Part shown: positions 1-7,360 of the stretch, one piece after another
Numbering within the stretch: position 1 is the first letter of the stretch
Layout of the letters: the number at the start of each line of letters is the position of its first letter
Source of the DNA: Paeniglutamicibacter antarcticus
GTDB lineage: Bacteria; Actinomycetota; Actinomycetes; Actinomycetales; Micrococcaceae
NCBI RefSeq assembly: GCF_900010755.1
Contig: NZ_CZJT01000086.1
Coordinates: 1-64,000 of the forward strand
Direction of reading: 5' to 3'
Length of the DNA stretch: 64,000 bases
The notes under the pieces: generated by a model
The model's input: only the letters and a program-made list of their open reading frames with translations
Told to the model about the DNA's origin: nothing
Database searches by the model: none
Position numbers and translations under genes: made by a program

Positions 1-524
1 GGGAATAATCTGACCCCTTAATCCAGATCTGTATATCCCGGATTTTGCCGTCATAGCGTGTTTCGTATGGGTCATCCTTCACGAGAATCGCGTGGGCTGC
101 TGCAATGGCAGCGGCACCCGCCGGATTTCGGGTTTCGGAGGACTGGATCAAGTTCTCAATTGCGGCTGCGGCTGCAATCGTTGATTTTGGCGTTATCGCT
201 GGCCCTGATGCCAAGTGTTGCCCGTGCCATATCGATTTGAGGTGCTTCAACGAATTCGATCTTTGACGATGATTGGGCCTCGTGGCGTAGCAAGAATCCG
301 GTCAATGGTGCCAAGAGCATTCCGGCGGTGGCATCAAGGCGGGTAATTGCCACGACTGCTTGTTCGCACAACGTCGAAAGTTCAGAATCAGGAACCCAGA
401 TTTCTTCTGCAATGTTCGGGGGTGCTCGCAGTGAAATTTGTGAACATGCGATCTTCTGTGGGGCCCTGTCTGCTGGCTTCCAAGAAAGTAGTTCTGAACC
501 GTGGGATGGCCATGGAACCGTCAT
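1..524 (-). pseudogene. Fic-family protein, frameshifted and cut by the window edge
   Basis: Fic proteins usually AMPylate target proteins. From the ATG at 524 the first frame gives a Fic N-terminal domain (a segment like HEAQSSSKIEFVEAPQIDMARA, the usual 'ASSxIEG' helix region, then LGIRASDNAK) and stops at 156-158. One frame over, the homology resumes with IENLIQSS, then AIAAAHAILVKDDPYE and RDIQIWIKGSDYS, which matches the family pattern 'AH..L...DP......G..R..QNWIGGSDYSP'. The break lies near 176-182, where one extra base (ATCAACG instead of ATCACG) would explain it. The active-site HPFxDGNGR motif would lie beyond base 1, so catalytic competence cannot be judged. The QNW to QIW and IGG to IKG changes hint at decay. 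A sequencing error is the main alternative. Confidence 0.8.
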
Positions 525-536
525 TTGATTCTCTTT

Positions 537-608
537 AACCTTGGACAGTCAACTTCTTATCCAAGGTTATGGCCACAACCTTGGATAGTGGACATGGTGT
601 CCAAGGTT
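537..608. promoter_or_regulatory. Two tandem inverted repeats (AACCTTGG...CCAAGGTT) in front of the Fic gene
   Basis: AACCTTGG occurs at 537-544 and 577-584, and its complement CCAAGGTT at 561-568 and 601-608. This makes two 32-bp inverted repeats (537-568 and 577-608) with an exact 40-bp period. The second unit also holds an inner GGACA-TGG-TGTCC palindrome. They lie 13-84 bp upstream of the fic start on the minus strand, the place for an operator pair. The binding protein is unknown. Confidence 0.6.
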
Positions 609-840
609 AACGCCCGACCCGTACCTCAATAGTGCCCATGGGGAATAGCCAGCGTTCAAAACGTCGCATTTCTCCGGGTAATAGGTCCTCAATGAGGTGA
701 AAGTGGAGATCCCAGCGCTCTTCGAAAGCGCAGAGTTGTCCGGGTGGTGCTCTTGCCGTGCCGGCGTGCGCGCCGATTCGCTGGCCACCTGAGGGTTCCG
801 TTAAGCTGGATGTTGGCTGGCTGTGGTCATCGTATGCCAC
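607..840 (-). CDS. Doubtful small ORF
   Basis: A 77-residue open frame with a GTG start and no visible ribosome-binding site. It ends inside the repeat unit in front of the Fic gene. The product has one plausible amphipathic stretch (FEERWDLHFHLIEDLLPGEM), but I do not recognise a family. The region from 609 to 876 must also contain the thrS promoter. This could be a chance frame; it is listed only because nothing else explains these 270 bases. Confidence 0.2.
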   Translation of the reverse strand: MAYDDHSQPTSSLTEPSGGQRIGAHAGTARAPPGQLCAFEERWDLHFHLIEDLLPGEMRRFERWLFPMGTIEVRVGR

Positions 841-876
841 AAGCTATGAAGCCGGACAACGAAACGAGGAGCCGTA

Positions 877-2889
877 GTGCTTGAGCAAATTACACTGAAC
901 GTCGATGGGGAACAGCGCGAGGTGAATGCCGGCACCACCGGCGCCGAGCTGTACTTCGATGAGCGCGACGTCGTGGTGATGCACGTCGATGGCGTGCTGC
1001 GCGATCTTTCCCGCCCCCTTGAGGCAGGAACCATCGTTGAGCGTGTCGCCATCGACTCGCCCGCCGGCCTCGAAGTCCTGCGCCACTCCACCGCACACGT
1101 CATGGCTCAGGCCGTACAGCAGCTGCGCCCCGATGCCAAGCTTGGTATTGGCCCGTACATCACCGACGGTTTCTACTTCGATTTTGATGTCGCCGAGCCG
1201 TTCACTCCCGAAGACCTGAAGACCCTTGAGAAGATGATGCTCAAGATCGTCAACCAGAACCAGAAATTCGCCCGCCGGGTCGTGACCGAGGACGAAGCCC
1301 GCGAGGCCATGGCCAACGAGCCGTACAAGCTCGAGCTGCTGAACAAGGCAAGCACCGCCGACTCTGCGGGCGAGGGCGTCAACGTCGAGGTCGGTGCCGG
1401 CGAGATCACCATCTACGACAATGTCGACCGCAAGTCCGGCGACATCGTCTGGTGCGACCTCTGCCGTGGTCCGCACCTGCCGAACACCAAGCTGATCTCC
1501 AACGCTTTTGCCCTGACCCGTACCTCGGCCGCCTACTGGCTGGGTAGCGAAAAGAACAAGCAGCTGCAGCGTATCTACGGCACGGCCTGGCCGACCAAGG
1601 AAGCCCTCAAGGCATACCAGGAGCGCATCGCCGAGGCAGAGCGCCGCGACCACCGCAAGCTCGGTGCGGAACTGGATTTGTTCTCCTTCCCCGACGAGCT
1701 GGGCTCCGGCCTGCCGGTCTTCCACCCCAAGGGTGGTGTGATCAAGCGCGAGATGGAAGACTACGTGCGCGATCGCCACATCGAAGAAGGCTTCCAGTAC
1801 GTGGGCACCCCGCACATCTCCAAGGATGGCCTCTTCCACACCTCCGGGCACCTGCCGTACTACGCCGACACCATGTTCCCCGCGCTGCACATTGACGAGG
1901 AACGCGACGAAGATGGCAACATCACCAAGCCGGGTCAGGAATACCGCCTGAAGGCCATGAACTGCCCGATGCACAACCTGATCTTCCGTGGCCGCGGTCG
2001 TTCCTACCGCGAGCTGCCGTTGCGCCTGTTCGAATTCGGCCACGTGTACCGCTATGAGAAGTCCGGCGTTGTCCACGGACTGACCCGCGTGCGTGGTTTT
2101 GCCCAGGATGATTCACACTCATACGTCACCAAGGAACAGGCCCCGGCCGAGGTCGAGCACCTGCTGAACTTCATGCTCTCGCTGCTGCGCGACTTTGGCA
2201 TGGATGACTTCTACCTAGAGCTCTCGACCCGTGACGAGAGCGATAAGTTCATTGGTAGCGATGAGCAGTGGGCAGAGGCCACCGCCGTGCTCGAACGCGT
2301 GGCCACCGAGTCCGGCGTCGAATTGGTTGCCGACCCGGGTGGAGCTGCGTTCTACGGCCCGAAGATCTCCGTTCAGGCCAAGGACGCCATTGGCCGTACC
2401 TGGCAGATGGGTACCGTGCAGTATGACTTCAACCAGCCGGCTCGATTCGGCCTTGAATACCAGGCTGCAGATGGAACCCGCCAAGAACCGGTGATGATCC
2501 ACGCGGCGAAGTTCGGCTCGATCGAGCGCTTCCTGGGCGTGCTCACAGAGCACTATGCAGGTGCCTTCCCGGCCTGGCTCTCCCCGGTTCAGGTCCGTGC
2601 CATTCCGGTTGCCGAAGCCTTCAACGACTACCTCGGTGAGGTTGTTGCCAAGCTCAAGGCGCAGGGCGTACGTGTGGAATTGGACGACTCCTCGGATCGC
2701 TTCCCGAAGAAGATCCGCACCGCATCCAAGGACAAAATCCCGTTTGTGCTCATTGCCGGCGGCGAAGACGCGGAGGCAAATGCCGTGTCCTTCCGTTTCC
2801 GTGATGGCAGCCAGGACAACCAGGTTCCTGTGGACGAGGCTGTGGAACGCATCCTCACCGCCATCAAGACCCGCGATAACAGCAACTAG
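877..2889 (+). CDS. thrS: Threonine--tRNA ligase
   Basis: Class II aminoacyl-tRNA synthetase that charges tRNA-Thr in the cytoplasm. The 670-residue product is the usual full length. In order it has an N-terminal TGS domain (about 1-60), the editing domain with H70xxxH74 ([10 protein letters not shown]) and C193xxC196...H200 (CDLCRGPH), the catalytic core with MNCPMH (zinc-binding Cys363), class II motif 2 ([24 protein letters not shown]) and motif 3 ([14 protein letters not shown]), and a C-terminal anticodon-binding domain. The GTG start is fixed by GAGGAG at 866-871. A HIT gene follows 42 bp downstream, the same pair as Rv2614c-Rv2613c in M. tuberculosis. No T-box leader was recognised upstream. 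Confidence 0.98.
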   Translation: MLEQITLNVDGEQREVNAGTTGAELYFDERDVVVMHVDGVLRDLSRPLEAGTIVERVAIDSPAGLEVLRHSTAHVMAQAVQQLRPDAKLGIGPYITDGFYFDFDVAEPFTPEDLKTLEKMMLKIVNQNQKFARRVVTEDEAREAMANEPYKLELLNKASTADSAGEGVNVEVGAGEITIYDNVDRKSGDIVWCDLCRGPHLPNTKLISNAFALTRTSAAYWLGSEKNKQLQRIYGTAWPTKEALKAYQERIAEAERRDHRKLGAELDLFSFPDELGSGLPVFHPKGGVIKREMEDYVRDRHIEEGFQYVGTPHISKDGLFHTSGHLPYYADTMFPALHIDEERDEDGNITKPGQEYRLKAMNCPMHNLIFRGRGRSYRELPLRLFEFGHVYRYEKSGVVHGLTRVRGFAQDDSHSYVTKEQAPAEVEHLLNFMLSLLRDFGMDDFYLELSTRDESDKFIGSDEQWAEATAVLERVATESGVELVADPGGAAFYGPKISVQAKDAIGRTWQMGTVQYDFNQPARFGLEYQAADGTRQEPVMIHAAKFGSIERFLGVLTEHYAGAFPAWLSPVQVRAIPVAEAFNDYLGEVVAKLKAQGVRVELDDSSDRFPKKIRTASKDKIPFVLIAGGEDAEANAVSFRFRDGSQDNQVPVDEAVERILTAIKTRDNSN

Positions 2890-2931
2890 TCTCCGACCAG
2901 TTGCAGCATTTAGCCACCGGAAAAGGAGTCC

Positions 2932-3498
2932 ATGGGCATGCAGTATCAGCAAGATGAATCCATCACCGACGATTTTGAAATCGCCGGGGTGCCGGATTCC
3001 TTCCAACGCCTGTGGACTCCCTACCGGATGGCCTACATCAAGGCAGGCCAAGGTCAGGTCAAGGGCGAGGAATCCTGCCCGTTCTGTGTTGGGCCGACCC
3101 GTAGCGACGAGGATTCACTGATCCTGCACCGCGGCAAGACCGCGTACGTGATCCTGAACCTCTTCCCATACAACCCGGGCCACATCCTGATCTGCCCCTA
3201 CCGCCACGTGCCGGATTACACCGACATCACGGAGGAAGAAACCGCGGAGATGGCTGCGCTCGCGCAGAAATCGATGCGGGTGCTGCGTCATGTTTCGCGT
3301 CCCACCGGTTTCAACCTGGGCATGAACCAGGGCGTCACCGGGGGAGCCGGCATCGCCGCGCACCTTCACCAGCATGTGGTGCCGCGCTGGGCGGGGGACG
3401 GGAACTTCTTCCCGATCATCGCCCAAACCAAGGCGATCCCCGCCACGCTGGGTGACATCCGCGAGGATCTCGCTGCTGGCTGGCTCGAAATCGAGTAG
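2932..3498 (+). CDS. HIT-family protein, probable Ap4A phosphorylase
   Basis: The histidine triad H144-L-H146-Q-H148 (HLHQHVVPRW) and a CPFC pair (C49, C52) identify a HIT-superfamily nucleotide phosphorylase/hydrolase of 188 residues. The thrS neighbour and overall length fit the mycobacterial Rv2613c group, whose member is an Ap4A phosphorylase, so cleavage of diadenosine tetraphosphate is the likely role. AAGGAG at 2923-2928 supports the ATG at 2932; the ATG at 2938 is possible. It probably forms an operon with thrS, which fits the fact that synthetases are the main source of Ap4A. In related genomes pgsA often follows; here it does not. Confidence 0.9.
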   Translation: MGMQYQQDESITDDFEIAGVPDSFQRLWTPYRMAYIKAGQGQVKGEESCPFCVGPTRSDEDSLILHRGKTAYVILNLFPYNPGHILICPYRHVPDYTDITEEETAEMAALAQKSMRVLRHVSRPTGFNLGMNQGVTGGAGIAAHLHQHVVPRWAGDGNFFPIIAQTKAIPATLGDIREDLAAGWLEIE

Positions 3499-3667
3499 GG
3501 TGCGGCGTCACCGATAATTCAATAAATAGAGATCGTGGGTTGGCCGTCGAGCGGAATGTTTGGCGGCCATTCCCATGTTCCCAGGCGGTGTTATCCCTGT
3601 CCGCCCGGGAGCCTTCAGGGAAGCAGCACTGAGGTTTTCCATCCGAACGAGCCAAAACAAATTCTGC

Positions 3668-3741
3668 ACAAGGTTCAAAACTTGTATTTATACCTACAAG
3701 CCCATTTCCTTGTAAGTCTATTCACAAGCCTGTACCCTTGT
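3668..3741. promoter_or_regulatory. Three phased ACAAG-N8-CTTGT operators upstream of the SatD-like gene
   Basis: Three perfect inverted repeats of the form ACAAG-N8-CTTGT lie at 3668-3685, 3696-3713 and 3724-3741, starting exactly 28 bp apart. The middle one extends to TACAAG-N8-CTTGTA. The last half-site ends three bases before the ATG at 3745, so there is no room for a normal ribosome-binding site and the mRNA may be leaderless. The encoded protein carries a helix-turn-helix, so autoregulation is the natural inference. Confidence 0.85.
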
Positions 3742-3744
3742 TCT

Positions 3745-4344
3745 ATGATCGTCATGACGGTGGACCAGCGAAAATCCCGGACAAACCCGGACAGGGTCGA
3801 TGCCCTGCTGCAGTGGTTGGCCGGCAATTACCAAATCCTACGTCCGTTTGAAAGAACGGCCGGCGACGAAATTCAGGGTGTGCTCGACGACGGTATGGTT
3901 GCGGTGGAAATCGCCCTGGAACTGTCGGCAACGCGAGGCTGGAGCGTCGGAATCGGGGTCGGAATCGTGGAGCTGCCATTGCCCGCGCAAACCCGGGCAG
4001 GGCGCGGAGCGGCCTTCGAATATGCCCGTGACGCCGTCGACAGGGCAAAGAATTCCAGCGGCTCCCTTGCCGTATCCGGTCCTGGGGCCGAACCCGGCCG
4101 CATTGAGGCAGAATTGCAGCTGATCGCACTGCTCGAAGTGCGACGAACGGAATCGTCGGCGGAAGCAGGCAAACTGGTGGCAGAGGGGCTTTCGCAGCAG
4201 GAAGTTGCGGCAAAGCTCGGGGTTTCACAGCAAGCAGTGTCACAGCGATTGGCCTCGGGACTGTGGCATGAGACGCGGAAACTCACAGGTTTCGCGGCTC
4301 GTGCGCTTGATGATTACGCGCGTGGTATGGAAAGCGGGAAATAG
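3745..4344 (+). CDS. SatD-like protein with C-terminal helix-turn-helix
   Basis: A 199-residue protein. The N-terminal two thirds resemble SatD-family proteins (a segment like FERTAGDEIQGVLDD, then WSVGIGVGIVELP and a GAAFEYARDAVDRAK helix). The C-terminus carries a clear helix-turn-helix (LVAEGLSQQEVAAKLGVSQQ, then AVSQRL). The open frame extends upstream to 3535, but that would run through the three operators, so ATG 3745 (or 3754) is preferred. The next gene, a membrane protein, begins on the base after this stop codon, so the two are translationally coupled. The role is probably that of a DNA-binding regulator of its own operon. Its biochemical signal is unknown. Confidence 0.7.
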   Translation: MIVMTVDQRKSRTNPDRVDALLQWLAGNYQILRPFERTAGDEIQGVLDDGMVAVEIALELSATRGWSVGIGVGIVELPLPAQTRAGRGAAFEYARDAVDRAKNSSGSLAVSGPGAEPGRIEAELQLIALLEVRRTESSAEAGKLVAEGLSQQEVAAKLGVSQQAVSQRLASGLWHETRKLTGFAARALDDYARGMESGK

Positions 4345-4899
4345 ATGATTTGGTATTCGCTGGCGGCATTGGTGCTGATACCCGTGATTGCGGTGCCTCG
4401 GTACTTCCTTGGCCCGGGGTCATCCAAGTGGTTTGGACTCCCGGGTTCCGCGGCGGTGCTAACCGTGCTCCTGGCAATTGCGGCACTCATTGCGGCGATT
4501 GCCCTGCCTGGCGAACTTCCAGCTTTCGCTCCGCAGGGTTTGATTGTGGTGCTCAGTGTCGTGGCGGCGGCCGTCGGCGGGGGACCGGTGACCGAGGCGG
4601 TTTTCGGCCTCGCTGCACGCAAGCCCAAGCGCAACAAGGGTGCCCGGCCGGAGAAAGTGGCGGATAAAAGCCTGCTGCGCGGTGGCATGTGGATCGGGAT
4701 CTTGGAGCGGGTGGCCATTGCCTCGACCCTGTGGGCGACTTGGCCCGAAGGGTTGGCCGTGGTGCTCGCGGTCAAGGGGTTGGGCCGCTTTGCCGAACTT
4801 AAGCAACACGCAGCGGCCGAGCAGTTCATTCTCGGAACGTTTAGCAGCGTGTTGTGGGCGTGCGCGGCCTATGGGACCGGGTTGCTGCTGGTGCGCTGA
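4345..4899 (+). CDS. Membrane protein partnered with the SatD-like regulator
   Basis: A 184-residue integral membrane protein with about four to five hydrophobic segments (near 3-20, 34-55, 63-80, 120-142 and 162-182). It has a family-like central motif: GGMWIGILER, then LAVKGLGRFAELK, then EQFILGTFSS. As far as I recall, membrane proteins encoded next to SatD genes carry the same GxxIGxLER...KxxxRF...E-F-GT-S pattern. The ATG directly abuts the stop codon of the upstream gene. Substrate or function is unknown. The pair replaces the phospholipid-synthesis genes expected here in relatives. Confidence 0.65.
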   Translation: MIWYSLAALVLIPVIAVPRYFLGPGSSKWFGLPGSAAVLTVLLAIAALIAAIALPGELPAFAPQGLIVVLSVVAAAVGGGPVTEAVFGLAARKPKRNKGARPEKVADKSLLRGGMWIGILERVAIASTLWATWPEGLAVVLAVKGLGRFAELKQHAAAEQFILGTFSSVLWACAAYGTGLLLVR

Positions 4900-5290
4900 G
4901 CCCGGGGCATCGGCGAGGATCGGCTTTTCCCGGCAAGGTCTGCCCGAAGCCATCTGCCCCGGGCGCCGGATTGGATGTTGAAACAACGTCCTTCCCGGTG
5001 CTCCGGTTCGTGCGCCTCCAAAACTGCATTCTGCCCTTCGGATAGCGTCCTTCCGAAAAAGCACAACGCCACCCCAAGGGCTGAGGCTGGAACCTGCTGG
5101 CGGTATAGGCGCGAGCCGGGTGGTGCTGTTTGGGGCTGTCGTCAGAGGCTCCTCTGCAAGACTCGGAGCGATTCAAAAATATAGGAGACTTATCTACTGG
5201 ATTTGGATTGTGACGACATACCTGAGGCCTTTGTTACGTACGGTCCTACGATGATTCCCATACTGCTCACCTTATTGAAAGGAACTCAAG
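4900..5290. other. Intergenic region upstream of pdxS
   Basis: About 390 bp without a convincing gene. Frames on both strands are short and Arg/Pro/Ser-rich, as expected for chance frames in GC-rich DNA. The last 130 bp are AT-richer and should contain the pdxS promoter, but no clear -35/-10 pair was found. The pdxS ribosome-binding site GAAAGGAA is at 5277-5284. Confidence 0.5.
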
Positions 5291-6205
5291 GTGTCTGAAA
5301 ACGAAGGCGTCTCAACCCCGGCAACCACCATCGGAAGCGATCGCGTCAAGCGCGGGATGGCCGATATGCTCAAGGGCGGCGTCATCATGGATGTTGTCAC
5401 TGCCGAACAGGCCCGCATCGCCGAAGATGCCGGTGCCGTTGCCGTCATGGCCCTCGAGCGCGTCCCGGCCGATATTCGCGCCCAGGGCGGCGTGTCACGT
5501 GCCAGCGACCCGGACATGATTGACGGCATCATTGCCGCCGTGTCCATCCCGGTCATGGCAAAGGCCCGTATCGGCCACTTTGTTGAGGCGCAGATCCTGC
5601 AGTCCCTCGGTGTCGACTACGTTGACGAGTCCGAGGTCCTTTCGCCGGCCGACTACGAACACCACATCGACAAGTGGAACTTCAAGGTTCCCTTCGTCTG
5701 CGGGGCAACCAACCTCGGTGAGGCCTTGCGCCGCATCAACGAGGGTGCTGCCATGATCCGATCCAAGGGCGAAGCCGGAACCGGCGATGTTTCAAACGCC
5801 ACCGGCCACATGCGCAAGATCCGTTCGGAAATCGCCAAGCTTGCGGCCCTGCCGAAGGATGAGCTGTACGTTGCCGCCAAGGAACTGCAGGCCCCGTACG
5901 AACTGGTCAAGGAAGTTGCCGCCACCGGCAAGCTCCCGGTCGTGCTCTTCACCGCCGGCGGCATCGCAACCCCGGCCGACGCCGCGATGATGATGCAGCT
6001 GGGCGCGGACGGCGTGTTTGTCGGCTCGGGCATCTTCAAGTCCGGTAACCCGGCCCAACGTGCAGCAGCAGTGGTCAAGGCAACCACCTTCTTCAATGAC
6101 CCGGACGAGCTCGCAAAGATCTCCCGCGGTTTGGGCGAAGCCATGGTCGGCATCAACGTCGCCGATATCCCGGCACCGCACCGGCTCGCAGAACGCGGCT
6201 GGTAA
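5291..6205 (+). CDS. pdxS: Pyridoxal 5'-phosphate synthase subunit PdxS
   Basis: Synthase subunit of the DXP-independent PLP pathway. It condenses ribose 5-phosphate, glyceraldehyde 3-phosphate and ammonia delivered by PdxT. The 304-residue (beta/alpha)8 protein keeps the catalytic Asp34 (GGVIMDVV), Lys91 ([10 protein letters not shown], the K81 of B. subtilis) and Lys159 ([11 protein letters not shown], the K149). GTG start with GAAAGGAA upstream. Unlike many genomes, pdxT is not adjacent but 4.6 kb downstream, separated by minus-strand genes and a CapA-like gene. A strong terminator follows at 6241-6290. Confidence 0.98.
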   Translation: MSENEGVSTPATTIGSDRVKRGMADMLKGGVIMDVVTAEQARIAEDAGAVAVMALERVPADIRAQGGVSRASDPDMIDGIIAAVSIPVMAKARIGHFVEAQILQSLGVDYVDESEVLSPADYEHHIDKWNFKVPFVCGATNLGEALRRINEGAAMIRSKGEAGTGDVSNATGHMRKIRSEIAKLAALPKDELYVAAKELQAPYELVKEVAATGKLPVVLFTAGGIATPADAAMMMQLGADGVFVGSGIFKSGNPAQRAAAVVKATTFFNDPDELAKISRGLGEAMVGINVADIPAPHRLAERGW

Positions 6206-6240
6206 CACAGGATCCCTTCGGGGTCCCACATAAACACCGA

Positions 6241-6290
6241 TGCCCGGTTCCGCCCGACAGTCCTTCTGGACTGTCGGGCGGAACCGGGCA
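6241..6290 (+). terminator. Very strong hairpin terminator after pdxS
   Basis: A perfect 23-bp stem (6241-6263 with 6268-6290), TTCT loop and a short TTT tail. It ends pdxS transcription and faces the convergent small gene at 6363. Confidence 0.85.
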
Positions 6291-6362
6291 TTTGCCGTTC
6301 CCCCCAGGTAACGCTTGAGGGACAGAGCCGGTTTCGGCTCGGGCCATTCTTGTCAGGGGCAG

Positions 6363-6563
6363 TCAGTTGCCCGGCGCCGGGCCGATTGCCGGCGGTTTCG
6401 TGACGGTTTTCTGTCCGGGGGCGAAAACGTACCCCATGGAACCAAACGATAACGCGAAAATCAGAGATACTGACTGCGTTGTATCCAAAACGTATCGGCA
6501 GAAAACGAATCCCAAAACTGCGTAACCGGTAACCCACCAGATCGGACGCTTCGATGAACTCAC
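6363..6563 (-). CDS. Small two-segment membrane protein, function unknown
   Basis: About 66 residues with two hydrophobic stretches (WWVTGYAVLGFVFCRYVL and VSLIFALSFGSMGYVFA) and a polar, Pro-rich tail. The frame opens with a GTG at 6572, but GAAGGGG sits directly against it; the in-frame GTG at 6563, about eight bases from that ribosome-binding site, is the better start. It lies downstream of the GNAT gene on the same strand. No family recognised. Confidence 0.5.
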   Translation of the reverse strand: MSSSKRPIWWVTGYAVLGFVFCRYVLDTTQSVSLIFALSFGSMGYVFAPGQKTVTKPPAIGPAPGN

Positions 6564-6599
6564 GTTAGCCACCCCTTCAAGGCCTTGGTTTTCCGGTCT

Positions 6600-7355
6600 T
6601 TAGCGAAGCACCATGTGCCGGCCGCGCCCGAGCAAGCGCATCCCGTTGGCCTCAAAGAATTCGGCAGAGGTTGGGGAGGCCGCGGCAATCAGCTCGATGT
6701 GCGACTTCTCTTCGAGCCCCAGCGGGTTGACCATGCCACGGGCCAAGCCGTGCAACAGGGCCGAACCCACACCATGGCGGCGGTGCTCGGCGCTAACTGC
6801 AATGCCGTGGATAGCCAGCTGGCCGCCGAGTGCCTGCTGGGCAAAAACGCGACCCACCAAATCCCCCTCAAGGGTCCGTGCCGTTGCCTGCTCAACGCGG
6901 CGCAGGGCAGGGTGACCGGCACTCAGCCCTGCACGGGAAGGGTCACGCCATAGATTTGCAACCTGCAATTCCTTGGCGTCTGCGCCCGAGGCCTCCGGGA
7001 TGTCGGAACCCAGGCGCACACGGCCCTCCCAGAGTTCGGCCGGACTCAGCAATTCACCTGCATGCCAACTGATCTGTGAGGCGTCGCTAAAGCCAGCGGC
7101 TTCCAACGCGTTTGCCGGGGCTCCGGAATTAACCCATGCCTCAACGCGCCTGGCACCCAAACGGTTTCCCTCGGCAAGTCCCGGCCTGATGCCGGCTTCC
7201 TGGGCATGACGCGGAAACAGCAGAACGAGCCGCGCACGTGCCGGTTGCCAGGCCCACGAACAACCATGGGTTGTGAAGATCTTGCCGCCCGTGGCCGTCG
7301 CCATGGCTTCATGCCAATGGGTCAGGGTCTTTTGGGCAAAGCTGATGGTTGTCAT
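6600..7355 (-). CDS. GNAT-family N-acetyltransferase
   Basis: A 251-residue protein. The C-terminal half carries the acetyl-CoA-binding GNAT core: GIAVSAEHRRHGVGSALLHG matches the R/Q-x-x-G-x-G/A loop, followed by a beta-strand (HIELIAAA) and the closing FFEANGMRLLGRGRHMVL. The N-terminal half is divergent. The ATG is five bases after the stop of the M3 peptidase gene, with an AAGG-type site inside the peptidase 3' end, so the two genes are co-transcribed. The substrate is unknown. Confidence 0.8.
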   Translation of the reverse strand: MTTISFAQKTLTHWHEAMATATGGKIFTTHGCSWAWQPARARLVLLFPRHAQEAGIRPGLAEGNRLGARRVEAWVNSGAPANALEAAGFSDASQISWHAGELLSPAELWEGRVRLGSDIPEASGADAKELQVANLWRDPSRAGLSAGHPALRRVEQATARTLEGDLVGRVFAQQALGGQLAIHGIAVSAEHRRHGVGSALLHGLARGMVNPLGLEEKSHIELIAAASPTSAEFFEANGMRLLGRGRHMVLR

Positions 7356-7360
7356 GTGCC

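Noticed and set aside
844..2076. 410-residue antisense ORF across thrS
   Set aside because: Complement of a conserved gene; long antisense frames are common in GC-rich codon usage, and it has no known family.
3535..3744. N-terminal extension of the SatD-like gene
   Set aside because: It would be encoded by the three operator repeats and has no similarity; the start at 3745 is preferred.
4841..5176. 111-residue minus-strand ORF upstream of pdxS
   Set aside because: Arg/Pro/Ser-rich chance frame overlapping the end of the membrane protein gene.
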